From Palsa-295 sp963781105 (GTDB lineage: Bacteria > Acidobacteriota > Terriglobia > Acidiferrales > UBA7541), in assembly GCA_963781105.1 (NCBI GenBank), contig CAWAED010000017.1, positions 1 through 64,000 on the forward strand: a stretch of 64,000 nucleotides of DNA. The letters are read 5' to 3'. Shown here piece after piece: positions 43,494-53,060 of this stretch. Position 1 is the first letter of the stretch. Each line of letters starts with the position of its first letter. Both the position numbers and the translations under genes were made by a program. The notes beneath the pieces are model-generated. The model was not told the origin of the DNA. It saw only the letters and a program-made list of their open reading frames with translations, and made no database searches.

Positions 43494-43798
43494 CGCGCGC
43501 GATGCCTCTTCCCCCACGCCGACATCAATTCCAAAATCGGCTTCAAACTTTCGCCATGCCGCGTCAACGAATATTCCACACGCGGCGGCACCTGGGCATA
43601 GACGCGCCGCCGAATAATCTCGTCGCGCTCCAGCTCCCGCAATTGCTGCGTCAACATTTTCTTCGTCACACCCGGAATCCGCCGCTGCAATTCCCCGAAC
43701 CGGTGCACCCGCGCCTGCAGATAAAATAAAATCAAAGGCTTCCATTTCCCGCCGATGATGTCTCCCGTCCGCTTAACGGGGCAATCAAACTCATCCAT
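43481..43798 (-). CDS. HxlR-family winged-helix regulator
   Basis: The 105-residue protein shows the HxlR pattern: CPVKRTGDIIGGKWKPLILF with the conserved Cys near the N-terminus, FGELQRRIPGVTKKMLTQQL as the recognition unit, and a wing VPPRVEYSLTRHG. HxlR proteins often sense thiol-reactive or aldehyde stress through that Cys. It is divergent from the saccharopine-dehydrogenase-like gene across 220 bp that hold a pair of palindromic repeats. Confidence 0.9.
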   Translation of the reverse strand: MDEFDCPVKRTGDIIGGKWKPLILFYLQARVHRFGELQRRIPGVTKKMLTQQLRELERDEIIRRRVYAQVPPRVEYSLTRHGESLKPILELMSAWGKRHRARYDG

Positions 43799-43910
43799 CG
43801 CCGCTACCTCCCGCAGATACCAGGTTACAAAAAGGTGCCTACTACCAAAAAAGACACTTTAAACTAGAATTCCCCCGCTGGCTAAGATTGTGCAACGCGG
43901 CTCGGAATTT

Positions 43911-43981
43911 TGTAGCGGCGCACTTCAGTGCGCCATCGGTGTTGCGCCCGGAACGATGGCGGTCTAAAGACCGCCGCTACA
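43911..43981. repeat. Head-to-head pair of family 1 palindromic repeats
   Basis: TGTAGCGGCG, stem GGCGCACTTCAGTGCGCC (43917-43934), CATCG; then, 23 bp on, the reverse complement form: CGATGGCGGTCTAAAGACCG and CCGCTACA (stem 43958-43975). The two copies face each other and differ in the stem with compensating changes. This resembles REP doublets that REP-associated transposases mobilise. Confidence 0.85.
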
Positions 43982-44018
43982 AAAACTCGCTGGAAAGCGC
44001 GCCAATTCGGAGGAACCA

Positions 44019-45128
44019 ATGCCCACCAAAAAACCCGTAATCATCTACGGCGCCAACGGCTTTTCCGGCCGCCTAGTCGCCGAATTCCTGCGCGAATACA
44101 ACGTCCCCTTCATCGCCGCCGGCCGCACCCGCTCCAAACTCGAACACGTGATGAGCATGGTCCCCGGCATCGAATCCGCCGATTACGAAGTCGCCGAAGT
44201 CGGTGGCTCCGTGGACGAACTCGCCAAACTCTTCACCGGCGCAAAAGTCGTCTGCAACATGGCCGGCCCCTTCATCTACAACGGTCCGCGTGTCATCGAA
44301 GCCAGCCTTAAAGCCGGCTGCCACTACCTCGACATCGGCGGCGAACAGGCCTGGATCCGCACCGTCGCCGAACAATGGAGCGAAAAATTCGCCCGCGAAA
44401 ATTTGCTTGCCGCGCCCGCCACCGCCTTCATGTCCGTCCCCAGCGCCATCGCCGCGCACATTTGTATCGAAGCCGCAGACATCGACACTCTCGAAATCCT
44501 CACCATGTTCAAAGGCGTTCCCACTTTCGGCTCCACGCAAACAATTTTCGCCGCGATCCAGACCGACGCGTATTACCTCGAACAGAATCAGTACAAGCAG
44601 TGGCCACGCGCCACCGCCTACGATGTCGTCGTCCCCGGCCTGATCCAAACCCAACTCGCGCTAACCTGGGGAGGCTTTCCGCACCCTGTCTGGTTCAAGG
44701 ACCATCCGCAAGTCGCCAACGTCCGCTCGCTCGGCGGCATCTTGAATCGCGAAGTGATGCAAAACGTCCTAGCCACCGAAAAGCATTTCGAGGAAAATAT
44801 CCGCCCGCTGCCCAAAGAAGAGCGCGAAAAGAAGCTAGCCGAAATGGCCAACTCGGTCCAGGCCGGCACTCCGCCACGCGAAAATCCGCGCGAGCAGCGC
44901 ACTATTGACGTCGTCCTAGGCCGCGGCACCACCGACGATGCCCAATGCGTCCTTTTCGGTACCTGCTGCTATCGCCAAACCGGCCTGCTCCAAGCCTACG
45001 CAGCCCACAGCCTGATTCACACGCCGCCGCGCAAAACCGGTTTCCAATCAGCCTGCGCAGCCTTCGGCCATCGTGAGCTACTAAAAGTCCTGGAAAGCCA
45101 CGGCCTAACGAAAGCAAGAATTAACTAG
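44019..45128 (+). CDS. Saccharopine-dehydrogenase-like NAD(P)-binding protein
   Basis: The 369-residue protein has an N-terminal Rossmann motif (VIIYGANGFSGRLVAEFLRE), CNMAGPFIYNGPRVIEASLK and CHYLDIGGEQAWIRTV, the pattern of saccharopine-dehydrogenase-like oxidoreductases, followed by a C-terminal domain without an obvious family (resembling DUF5938). The reaction is unknown. GGAGGAACC precedes the ATG. It is divergent from the HxlR regulator, which probably controls it. Confidence 0.8.
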   Translation: MPTKKPVIIYGANGFSGRLVAEFLREYNVPFIAAGRTRSKLEHVMSMVPGIESADYEVAEVGGSVDELAKLFTGAKVVCNMAGPFIYNGPRVIEASLKAGCHYLDIGGEQAWIRTVAEQWSEKFARENLLAAPATAFMSVPSAIAAHICIEAADIDTLEILTMFKGVPTFGSTQTIFAAIQTDAYYLEQNQYKQWPRATAYDVVVPGLIQTQLALTWGGFPHPVWFKDHPQVANVRSLGGILNREVMQNVLATEKHFEENIRPLPKEEREKKLAEMANSVQAGTPPRENPREQRTIDVVLGRGTTDDAQCVLFGTCCYRQTGLLQAYAAHSLIHTPPRKTGFQSACAAFGHRELLKVLESHGLTKARIN

Positions 45129-45206
45129 AATTCGCCTTATGCGGATGTCTCGATTCGCGCTTTGGCGGCTCAAGATCTTGGCTGCGATCCAGACTTTGCG
45201 CTAACT

Positions 45207-45293
45207 TAGCGCCGTAGGCGCGGCAGAAGTTAGCCCAGCGCGTGAGCGCTGGGAACAGTCGACAACAAGAACCGAGCGCCGTAGCCGCGACAC
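45207..45293. repeat. Family 3 repeat upstream of acyl-CoA synthetase
   Basis: GCGCCGTAGGCGCGGCAGAA, GTTAGCCCAGCGCGTGAGCG, CTGGGAAC, and after a spacer GAGCGCCGTAGCCGCGACAC. Near-identical to 62991-63075, and related to 38151-38230. All three are on the plus strand just before a gene. Confidence 0.85.
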
Positions 45294-45367
45294 ATGCTTC
45301 TCACGAGATGTTCGGAGAAAACTCGCACCTTCGTGCCACAAAATCGCCGCCACCGCATCCCTAACCC

Positions 45368-46936
45368 ATGCGCGCCATAGACTACTTCGACAAACAATCC
45401 GAAATCACCCCCAACCGCATCGCCCTGATTGACGGCGAAAAACGCCATACCTACGAAGACCTCCGCCACACCAGCCAAAAAATCGCTCGCGCTATGCACG
45501 CCGCCGGCCTCGACGGCGAAGAACCCGTCGCCATCTATTCCAGCAACGACGCCCGCGTCCTCTTCTGCATGCTGGGCCTCCTCCGCGCCGGAGGCGTCTG
45601 GGTTCCCATCAACTACCGCAACGCCGCGGACGCCAACGTCGAATATCTGAATTACGTCCGGACCAAATGGCTTTTCTACCACAGCACTTTTCGCGATCAC
45701 GCAAAAGAACTAAAACAACGCGTCCCCACGCTGCGCCACCTGATCTGCATAGACGCGCCCGACAACGAAAATCCCTCACTCGAAGAATTCATGCAACAGG
45801 GCGCCCCAACAGACGATCACGACACATCCGACGCCCACGGCAACCCCGATCGCCTCGTAGGAATCGTCCCCACCGGCGGCACCACCGGCCCGGCAAAAGG
45901 CGTCCGCGTCACGACCCTCTCCTGGGGCACCATGACCGAAATGGCCTCGCACTACTGGCGCGGCGACACGGAAAATCCCGTCTGCCTAAGCGTCGCGCCG
46001 CTCTCGCACGCCGCAGGAGTCGTCGCCTTCGCCATGTTCACCATAGGCGCCACAAATGTAATCATGCCCGGCTTCGACGCGCTGAGAGTCCTGCAAAATA
46101 TCGAACGCTTCCGCGTCACCCATTTATTTCTTCCGCCCACGGCGTTCTACGGACTCCTCTCCCATCCGGACGTCCGCAAATTCGATTATTCCAGCCTGCG
46201 CGTGTTCCTTCTCGCAGCCTCGCCCGTCTCGCCCGATAAACTCAAGCAGGGAATCGAAATTTTCGGCCCCTGCATGTGCCAATCCTACGGCCAGACCGAA
46301 GCTCCGATGCTCCTAACGTTCCTCGACCAAAAAACGCTAGCCGCCGCAGCAGCCGGAGATCATCCCGAACGCCTCAAAAGCTGCGGCAAACCCACCAGCG
46401 CCGTGCGTCTAGCCATCATGGACGATCACGGCCGCCTCCTGCCTCCTGGAGAAACCGGCGAAATCGTAGCCCGCGGCTCGCTAGTCACCGCCGGCTATTA
46501 CGAATTGCCCGAAGCCACCGCCGAAATTCGCGGGCACAACTGGCACCACACCGGCGATGTCGGCTACCGCGATGAAGACGGCTTTTTTTATATCGTGGAC
46601 CGCAAGAAGGACATGATCATCTCCGGCGGTTTCAACGTCTATTCCGCCGAAGTCGAAGCGGCCATCATGGCGCTGCCCCAAGTTCACGAATGTGCAGTAA
46701 TCGGCGTCCCCGACGCAAAATGGGGCGAAGCAGTAAAAGCCCTGGTAGTCCTGCGCGAGGGCCAATCGCTAACGGAACGCGAAATCCTAGACCACTGCAA
46801 AACAAAACTAGGCGGGTTCAAATCGCCAAAATCCGCAACGTTCGTCCAAGAAATCGCCAAAACCCCAGCCGGCAAAATAGACCGCAAGCAACTGCGCAAA
46901 CCCTACTGGACCAACACCGATCGCGCCGTCCACTAA
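45368..46936 (+). CDS. AMP-forming acyl-CoA synthetase
   Basis: The 522-residue ANL-family enzyme has the P-loop-like motif GIVPTGGTTGPAKGVRVTTL, the adenine motif MCQSYGQTEAPML, the hinge YRDEDGFFYIVDRKKDMIIS and the C-terminal lysine in KTPAGKIDRKQLRKP. It activates a carboxylic acid to acyl-AMP and acyl-CoA. Nothing in the sequence fixes the substrate; position in the aromatic cluster makes an aryl or beta-keto acid such as the product of the carboxylase genes downstream plausible. The start follows family 3 repeat DNA, and there is no strong ribosome site. Relatives include long-chain and bile-acid type ligases. Confidence 0.88.
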   Translation: MRAIDYFDKQSEITPNRIALIDGEKRHTYEDLRHTSQKIARAMHAAGLDGEEPVAIYSSNDARVLFCMLGLLRAGGVWVPINYRNAADANVEYLNYVRTKWLFYHSTFRDHAKELKQRVPTLRHLICIDAPDNENPSLEEFMQQGAPTDDHDTSDAHGNPDRLVGIVPTGGTTGPAKGVRVTTLSWGTMTEMASHYWRGDTENPVCLSVAPLSHAAGVVAFAMFTIGATNVIMPGFDALRVLQNIERFRVTHLFLPPTAFYGLLSHPDVRKFDYSSLRVFLLAASPVSPDKLKQGIEIFGPCMCQSYGQTEAPMLLTFLDQKTLAAAAAGDHPERLKSCGKPTSAVRLAIMDDHGRLLPPGETGEIVARGSLVTAGYYELPEATAEIRGHNWHHTGDVGYRDEDGFFYIVDRKKDMIISGGFNVYSAEVEAAIMALPQVHECAVIGVPDAKWGEAVKALVVLREGQSLTEREILDHCKTKLGGFKSPKSATFVQEIAKTPAGKIDRKQLRKPYWTNTDRAVH

Positions 46937-46948
46937 AATTCCACAAGG

Positions 46949-46980
46949 GTCCGTAGGGGCGCTGCTTGCTGCGCCATCCC
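46949..46980. repeat. Family 4 repeat between convergent genes
   Basis: GGTCCGTAGGGGCGCTGCTT then GCTGCGCC; the same 27 bases recur at 61669-61695. Confidence 0.75.
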
Positions 46981-47034
46981 ATGTCGCCCGCCCCGCGATC
47001 AATCACACAAGCACGATGCCGCCGACGATTCGCG

Positions 47035-49194
47035 TCACCGCCGCCCAGCCTCGCCTCCGGCTCTCTTGCTCTCCTCCAAACTCTGATTCGCCCGGAAAAT
47101 CACATAAGCCCGAATCGCCGCCGCATCCCCCCGCGAAATTTCCTTCGCAAACGACACCATCCCATTCGGCTGCAACAATCCTCCCAACACAATCTGAAAC
47201 CACTGATCGTTCGTCAAAGTGCTCGAATAACGCAAATCCGGCAAAACGCCGCCACTCACCGCCACGTCCCCATGGCACGTCGAACAATACCGCTGATACA
47301 TCGCCTCGCCGCGATGCACGGTGGCCGCATTCGCCGTCGCCGCGGGGGGATTCAAAACCTGCGGCTCCTCCGCAGGCAAAGGCGGTAAAGTCCCCTTGCC
47401 ATCAAGCTTAAACACAATCATCCGGCTGACATTCCGCACACGCCCTGATTTCAAAGCAATCTCGCCGGCAGCCAAAGGAAACACGCCGCCCCATCCTGCC
47501 AAAATCGCCACGTACTGTTCGCCGCGGACCAAATAAGTCATCGGCCCAGCAATCGCCCCCGTCTGTATCGGATATGTCCACACTCTCGTGCCCTTGTCCG
47601 CCAGATACGCTTCGAAATTTCCGCGCGCAGTTCCTTCGAAAACCAAATTACCGGCCGTCGCCAGCACTCCGCCGTTCCAAGCCTCCGACCGCTCAATGTC
47701 CCACGCCTGTTTCTGCGCCACAGGATCCCAAGCTACCAATCGCCCGGTAACGCTGCCAATAATCGCGCTCTTGATTTTTGGATCTTGCGGCATCCCCGCA
47801 GCCGCAAAATCCACGCCATTGTCGTATGCCAAAGCTCTCATCTTGAAATCCGCGTCCGACTCGTACGGAAACCCCGCGTCCTGAATCGGAACGTAAACCA
47901 ATCCCGTCAGCGGGCTGTAAGCCATCGGTTGCCAACTGTGCGCGCCAAGCGGCCCGGGAATCACCAATTCGGGCTTGCCTCCGGGATATCGCGCAAGAGC
48001 CGATTCGATCGGCCGCCCCGTTTTCATGTCCACGCCGCTGGCCCAAGTAATGCGTGTGTAAGGCTTCGCGGAAATCAACTCCCCCGTCGCGCGATCAAGC
48101 ACGTGAAAAATTCCATTCTTCGGTGCGTGCAGCAGCACTTTCCGAGCGCGGCCGTCAATCGTAAGATCGGCCAACACAATGTCCTCGTCCGAATCGTAGT
48201 CCCAAGCCTCATTCGGATTTTCCTGGTAATGCCACGCGTACTCGCCGGTCTCCGGCCGCAACGCAACAATCGAACAAGTAAAAAGATTGTCGCCGCCGCG
48301 CGGGCTGCGAATCCTTGGATTCCAAGGCCCGCCATTCCCCGTCCCGATGTAGAGAAGATCCAACTCCGGATCGTAGGCCATCGCGTTCCACACGGTCCCT
48401 CCGCCGCCGTATTTCCACCACTCGCCCGACCACGTCTTCGCCGCCTTCGCCAGCACAGGATTCTCGAACGGTTTCGCCGGATTGCCCGGCACAGTATAAA
48501 AACGCCACGCCATCTCGCCCGTCTCCGCGTCATACGCGGAAACATACCCGCGCACTCCCATCTCCGCTCCGCCGTTCCCGATGATCACTTTGCCCTTTAC
48601 CACGCGCGGCGCCCCAGTAATCGTGTAGCGGAACCTCCGATCAATCGTCAGCGTTTGCCACGCCGGGTAACCCGTCACCGCATCCAGCGCGATCAATCGT
48701 CCATCCAGCGTCCCAAAAAAAACTTTCCCGCCCCACACCGCCACTCCGCGATTCACCACATCGCAGCAAGCATTTACCGCCCACTCCGGCGGCACTTTCG
48801 GGTCGTACGACCAGCGCACCGCGCCCGTCGCCGCATCCAACGCAAAGACTTTGCTCCACGCCGTCGTAAAATACATCACACCATCCACAACGATCGGTGT
48901 AGCCTCCTGCCCCCGCCGCGTATCCAGATCGTAGAACCACGCGAGCCCCAGTTGACCGACGTTCGTGTCGTTGATCTGCTTCAAAGGACTAAATCGCTGC
49001 TCGCTGTAAGTTCGCCCGTAAGTCATCCAATTCCCGGGCTCCTCATCAGCGCGAATAATCCGCGCCTCATCCACCGCCTTTCGAGCGCGCGTCGCTGCGG
49101 CGTCCTCAGCCACACGCGCTTCACGCCGCCCGCAACCCGTTCCCACCGCAGCGCAAATCGTCGCGACAACAAAAATTTTATTTCGTGTCATCAC
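47035..49194 (-). CDS. PQQ-dependent alcohol dehydrogenase with C-terminal cytochrome c, lanthanide-type site
   Basis: The 719-residue protein is a quinohaemoprotein: signal/lipoprotein-like N-terminus (CAAVGTGC, Cys21), eight-bladed propeller with W-motifs, the vicinal disulfide C143-C144 (NACCDVVNRG), metal ligands E211 (GGAEMGVRG) and N287 (GTGNGGPW), catalytic Asp332 and, two residues on, Asp334 in EAWDYDSDED. The D-x-D pair is the signature of lanthanide-dependent enzymes (XoxF, PedH); calcium enzymes have Ala or Ser at the second site. A haem-c motif CSTCH (637-641) with a distal Met near NGMVSF ends the chain. It oxidises a primary alcohol in the periplasm; substrate unknown. No PQQ biosynthesis genes are in the window. 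Confidence 0.93.
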   Translation of the reverse strand: MMTRNKIFVVATICAAVGTGCGRREARVAEDAAATRARKAVDEARIIRADEEPGNWMTYGRTYSEQRFSPLKQINDTNVGQLGLAWFYDLDTRRGQEATPIVVDGVMYFTTAWSKVFALDAATGAVRWSYDPKVPPEWAVNACCDVVNRGVAVWGGKVFFGTLDGRLIALDAVTGYPAWQTLTIDRRFRYTITGAPRVVKGKVIIGNGGAEMGVRGYVSAYDAETGEMAWRFYTVPGNPAKPFENPVLAKAAKTWSGEWWKYGGGGTVWNAMAYDPELDLLYIGTGNGGPWNPRIRSPRGGDNLFTCSIVALRPETGEYAWHYQENPNEAWDYDSDEDIVLADLTIDGRARKVLLHAPKNGIFHVLDRATGELISAKPYTRITWASGVDMKTGRPIESALARYPGGKPELVIPGPLGAHSWQPMAYSPLTGLVYVPIQDAGFPYESDADFKMRALAYDNGVDFAAAGMPQDPKIKSAIIGSVTGRLVAWDPVAQKQAWDIERSEAWNGGVLATAGNLVFEGTARGNFEAYLADKGTRVWTYPIQTGAIAGPMTYLVRGEQYVAILAGWGGVFPLAAGEIALKSGRVRNVSRMIVFKLDGKGTLPPLPAEEPQVLNPPAATANAATVHRGEAMYQRYCSTCHGDVAVSGGVLPDLRYSSTLTNDQWFQIVLGGLLQPNGMVSFAKEISRGDAAAIRAYVIFRANQSLEESKRAGGEAGRR

Positions 49195-49326
49195 TCTCCC
49201 GAATCACGCAACACACGAACACCCGCGCGCAGTCTCGTATCGCGTTGCACAAACGAAGTCAAGACGCCGCATGACCTCAGAACATCCCGTCGTGACCGAT
49301 ATTCGCACGTACGCTCGATTAAAGTC

Positions 49327-49355
49327 TTGACAAAGTACCACCCCAGCCTTAAACA
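49327..49355 (+). promoter_or_regulatory. Promoter of the second Oar-like receptor
   Basis: TTGACA (49327-49332), 17-bp spacer, TAAACA (49350-49355). The predicted leader is about 60 nt. This is the best consensus promoter in the right half of the window. Confidence 0.65.
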
Positions 49356-49422
49356 TTCTGCCCATATCGCGGGTGTACGCGGACGATTCAGCCTTCCTTA
49401 CCTGTCCGCTAAGGGGTGAGCC

Positions 49423-52400
49423 ATGAGCGCACGTTTCGCGCGTCTCGCGGTCCTGTCAGTTGCACTATTCTTGTCCTTCGCCGGCTCAGCCTTCGCACAG
49501 ATCACGGGCGCGCAGTTAAGCGGCTCCGTTCGCGACGAAAGCGGCGCAGCCGTCAAGGGCGCTAGCCTCACGCTGCAGGAAACCTCCACCGACGCGAAGT
49601 ACTACGCCACCTCCAACGACTCCGGGCTCTACGCCATTCCGAACCTGCCTCCGGGCCAGTACGATCTGACCGTCACGTTCCAAGGCTTCGCCACCCACGT
49701 GCACAAAGGCATCGTCGTCACCGTCGGCCAGACCGCCACAGTTGACGTCGTGCTGAAAGTCGCCACGCAAAACGAGCAAGTCACCGTCACGACAGAAGTT
49801 CCCCTGATCGAACCTACCAAAACCGAAATCAGCCAGGTTATCAACAGACAGCAAATTCAGGATTTGCCCATCAGCACCCGCCAATTCACAGACTTTGCTT
49901 TGCTAACCGCTGGCGTCGCCACCGGCCGTACCAGCCTGCAGTCCACGATCACCGAATTTGAAACCACCCGCATCTCCTTCGCCGGCATGCGCGACCTCAG
50001 CAACATGGTTACCGTGGACGGCGCGGACAACATCAACACGGCCACCGGCTCGCAGCGCTCCACTCCTCCGCAGGACTCGGTACAGGAATTCCGCGTGGTG
50101 AACAATGCGTTCGGCGCCGAATACGGAAGGGCCCTCGGCGGCATCGTCAACATCGTCACCAAGTCTGGCACCAACGATTTTCACGGCTCGATCTACGACT
50201 ACCTGCAGAACAATGCCACCGACGCGCGCTCTTTGCTCCAGCCCGCTCCCGATGCCTACGTATTGCGGCAGAATCAGTTCGGCGCCGCGGCCGGCGGCCC
50301 CATCAAGAAAGATAAAATATTTTTCTTCACGAACTACGAAGGTCAGCGTCGCGGTGAATCTCCCACCTATCCCGGTGTGCTGTACCAGAATCTCGATCTC
50401 ATCAATGCCTCCAAGGCAGCTCTGGGCATCGCTCCCGAGGACCTGAACATCCTCAAGACCAAGAACAACGATTACGGCATCGCGAAAATTGATTACCAGA
50501 TCAACGCGAACAACCACTTCAGCCTGCGCTACAACGTGGAAGATGGCCGAGACATGAATCAACTGGTCGGCAGCACGCTCGACGGCGGCGGCATCGGCGC
50601 ACCCAGCAGCGGACACAATCTCTTCCTCCGCGATCAATCCCTGGTAGGCGACCTCGCCACCACCGTGAAGCCCGATCTGGTGAATAGTTTCCTGGTCCAG
50701 TACGCGCGCCGGCACTACAACTTCCCCGGCGTCACCGGCCAGCCCAACCTGGACATTCCCAACACACTACTCTTCGGCCACAACTTCGGCGTTCTCGATG
50801 CCATCTACGAGAGCCGCGCACAAGCCACCGACTCGCTCGCTTGGGTAAAAGGAAACCACGTCGCGAAATTTGGCGCGGATTTCAACTACGTCAACAATTT
50901 CGTGATTTGGCCCGGCTTCACTCCCATGCGCATCGTCCTCCCGGGTCTGAACTGTTTAGTGGACTTCGCCAACTTCGTGAATACCACCGCGGCCATTCCG
51001 TCCAACCCCGCCGACGGCCCCTGCCCGGTCGCCGCGCCTCCGTACTTTCCCCCGACTCCGGGTCCCAATCCTTTCGATCCTCTAAACGGCACCCCCATCG
51101 TCTTTTGGGGCGCCCCGGTAGGAACAATCCCGAATCCTCCGAGCGGACAGTTGCCGACTCCGCCGCCGATTCCGACCAACTGGCAAAACGCTTACTTGCC
51201 CAGCGAAACGGTGAATTTCTCCGAAACCCTGAATCACTCCTACTACGGTTTTTATGCGCAGGACCAATGGCGCTTGAAGCCCAGCCTTACTCTGAATTAC
51301 GGTTTGCGCTACGATTTCGAGACCGGCCTTTCGAAGCAGATTAACGGGCATTACAACGGCGTGCAGCCTCGCGTTGGACTCGCGTGGTCGCCTGATGGCA
51401 AGACCGTCGTGCGCGCTGGTTTCGGCCTCTTCGACGACCGTTACAACCTTTCGTTCCTCTTCATCACGCAGCCACAACGCCCCGTGATCATTCCCGGCGA
51501 GGCATTGCCCGGTATTCGTCAAGGCGCCAACACCGCCACGTGGGTTTTGAACCAACTCACACCCGGGGCTTTCGGGCTGCCCGCGGATGCCGCCAAGACG
51601 CTCGTTCTCACCGGCCAAGTTCCGGACCAATTCATCACTGGTCCGTGCCCGCCTTCTTGCACCGCCGGCGCCGGTATGGTTCAACACAACAGCAAGATCC
51701 CTTACTCCGAGCAAGCCAACATCGAAATAGACCGCCAGATCACCAACGGCCTCACCGTTAGTGCGGGCTATCTTTGGGTTTCTGCGCATCACTTGGTTCG
51801 CGCCGAAAACCTCAACGTCTGTCCGCCCTTCGGCGCTGCCGCCGGCACCACCGTTCCCAGCGTCACGCCTGGCACTCCGGCTTGTCCGCCGGCGGAAATG
51901 CCCCCTTCTGCATGGCCCACCGGGAAGGCCTTCTTCTACAACGGGCTGAATCCAGGAGGCTCGCCAGCCTATTCCAATGCCGGCCTGCTCTACTACACGG
52001 ACAACACCGGCAACTCCAATTACAACGGCTTGACTCTGCAATTGACCGAAAAATTCAACAGGATCTTCACGCTGAATGCCAATTACACCTGGTCGCACAC
52101 TTTTGACGACGGCACCTTCACCACCTTCGTCAGCACGCCCCAGGATCTCTACGATCGCAAACTGGAATACGCCAATTCCAACCAGGATGTTCGCCAGCGT
52201 TTCGTCGCGAACTTCAGCATCGAAGGCCCCAAGGACAGCATCTTCCGCAACTTCACATTCAGCAATATCGTGACGTTGCAGACCCCGCGTCCCTTCACTC
52301 TGTTTGTCGGCTTCGACGCCAACGGCGACACCAACCCGGTCACCGACCGCGTGGGCCTTTCGCCGCGCAACAGTTATTACGGCGACGACCTCTATTCCTG

Positions 52401-52743
52401 GGACCTGCGCCTCGCGCGCTACTTCCCGATCAAAGAGCGTATGCGTCTCGATTTGATGGTGGACGCCTTCAACGTGCTCAATCGCCCCAACGTGGACGAA
52501 GTCACCTCGGTCTACGGTGCGGCCGTTTTCTGCGGACCCACCCCGAAGCGCTACAACGACGCCGCCACCATCGCAACTCAAGACGCCGCCAACGCCTTTG
52601 ACACCGGCACCGGTCCTCCAACGTGCCCGCTCACGGGTTTGGGTCCTGTCCCGGCGCCTCCCGTGCCGAATAACCTTTTCGGCGCCCCAAGGACCATGCT
52701 GAATCCGCGCCAGTTCCAATTCGCGGCCAAATTTTCGTTCTGA
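49423..52743 (+). CDS. Oar-like TonB-dependent receptor with CarboxypepD_reg domain
   Basis: The 1106-residue outer-membrane receptor has a signal peptide (LSVALFLSFAGSAFAQ), a carboxypeptidase-regulatory domain (LSGSVRDESGAAVKGASLTL, to about residue 110), a plug domain (QVINRQQIQDLPISTRQFTD, VNIVTKSGTNDFHGSIYDYL) and a C-terminal barrel ending in FQFAAKFSF, a proper outer-membrane terminal Phe. A Pro-rich external loop with two Cys lies around residue 520-590. Unlike the receptor at 12417-15920 it has no Gly-rich linker. Position between a PQQ dehydrogenase and the carboxylase genes suggests a role in uptake for this catabolic region, which is inference. Confidence 0.92.
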   Translation: MSARFARLAVLSVALFLSFAGSAFAQITGAQLSGSVRDESGAAVKGASLTLQETSTDAKYYATSNDSGLYAIPNLPPGQYDLTVTFQGFATHVHKGIVVTVGQTATVDVVLKVATQNEQVTVTTEVPLIEPTKTEISQVINRQQIQDLPISTRQFTDFALLTAGVATGRTSLQSTITEFETTRISFAGMRDLSNMVTVDGADNINTATGSQRSTPPQDSVQEFRVVNNAFGAEYGRALGGIVNIVTKSGTNDFHGSIYDYLQNNATDARSLLQPAPDAYVLRQNQFGAAAGGPIKKDKIFFFTNYEGQRRGESPTYPGVLYQNLDLINASKAALGIAPEDLNILKTKNNDYGIAKIDYQINANNHFSLRYNVEDGRDMNQLVGSTLDGGGIGAPSSGHNLFLRDQSLVGDLATTVKPDLVNSFLVQYARRHYNFPGVTGQPNLDIPNTLLFGHNFGVLDAIYESRAQATDSLAWVKGNHVAKFGADFNYVNNFVIWPGFTPMRIVLPGLNCLVDFANFVNTTAAIPSNPADGPCPVAAPPYFPPTPGPNPFDPLNGTPIVFWGAPVGTIPNPPSGQLPTPPPIPTNWQNAYLPSETVNFSETLNHSYYGFYAQDQWRLKPSLTLNYGLRYDFETGLSKQINGHYNGVQPRVGLAWSPDGKTVVRAGFGLFDDRYNLSFLFITQPQRPVIIPGEALPGIRQGANTATWVLNQLTPGAFGLPADAAKTLVLTGQVPDQFITGPCPPSCTAGAGMVQHNSKIPYSEQANIEIDRQITNGLTVSAGYLWVSAHHLVRAENLNVCPPFGAAAGTTVPSVTPGTPACPPAEMPPSAWPTGKAFFYNGLNPGGSPAYSNAGLLYYTDNTGNSNYNGLTLQLTEKFNRIFTLNANYTWSHTFDDGTFTTFVSTPQDLYDRKLEYANSNQDVRQRFVANFSIEGPKDSIFRNFTFSNIVTLQTPRPFTLFVGFDANGDTNPVTDRVGLSPRNSYYGDDLYSWDLRLARYFPIKERMRLDLMVDAFNVLNRPNVDEVTSVYGAAVFCGPTPKRYNDAATIATQDAANAFDTGTGPPTCPLTGLGPVPAPPVPNNLFGAPRTMLNPRQFQFAAKFSF

Positions 52744-53060
52744 TCCCCAGGGGGAGGCTGGACCTCTCGACGGGCAGCTGTCATCCCGAGCGCAGCGAGC
52801 GATCTGCTTTTCGCCAGCTTGAGCCGGTAACGTAAGCTCCTTCGGCACCAATGGATTTGCTGCGACGCAAGGCACTCGGGCCACAAATACAATGCCGTAG
52901 CTTTTCTTGACTCGACCGTCCCTCAGGAGAACTTGTTTGTCCAATTTCGCGCCGGAGCATGGTTCCTGGCATTGGCGGTTCCGCCTGGGACGCCACCATT
53001 CGGGTATGCTGTCGGTGAAACTTCTAGGAAATCGGCAATCGCAGTCTGCGTGAGGCGATC
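52744..53060. repeat. Intergenic region with family 2 repeat
   Basis: At 52778-52812 stands GCTGTCATCCCGAGCGCAGC then GAGCGATCTGCTTTTC, nearly identical to 58001-58037. A TATGCT at 53005-53010 may be the -10 of the carboxylase operon, without a good -35. No gene is seen in the rest. Confidence 0.65.

Noticed and set aside
42170..43729. 519-codon open frame overlapping the MFS gene in another frame
   Set aside because: Same strand but Arg/His/Pro-rich; the MFS frame has clear helices and motifs.
44073..44654. 193-codon minus-strand frame opposite the saccharopine-dehydrogenase-like gene
   Set aside because: Asp/Gly/Val-rich antisense shadow.
47785..49419. 544-codon open frame on the plus strand
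   Set aside because: Antisense to the PQQ dehydrogenase; low-complexity Arg/Pro/His translation with no motif.
51082..52944. 620-codon open frame on the minus strand
   Set aside because: Antisense to the second Oar-like receptor; no recognisable family and crosses a repeat.
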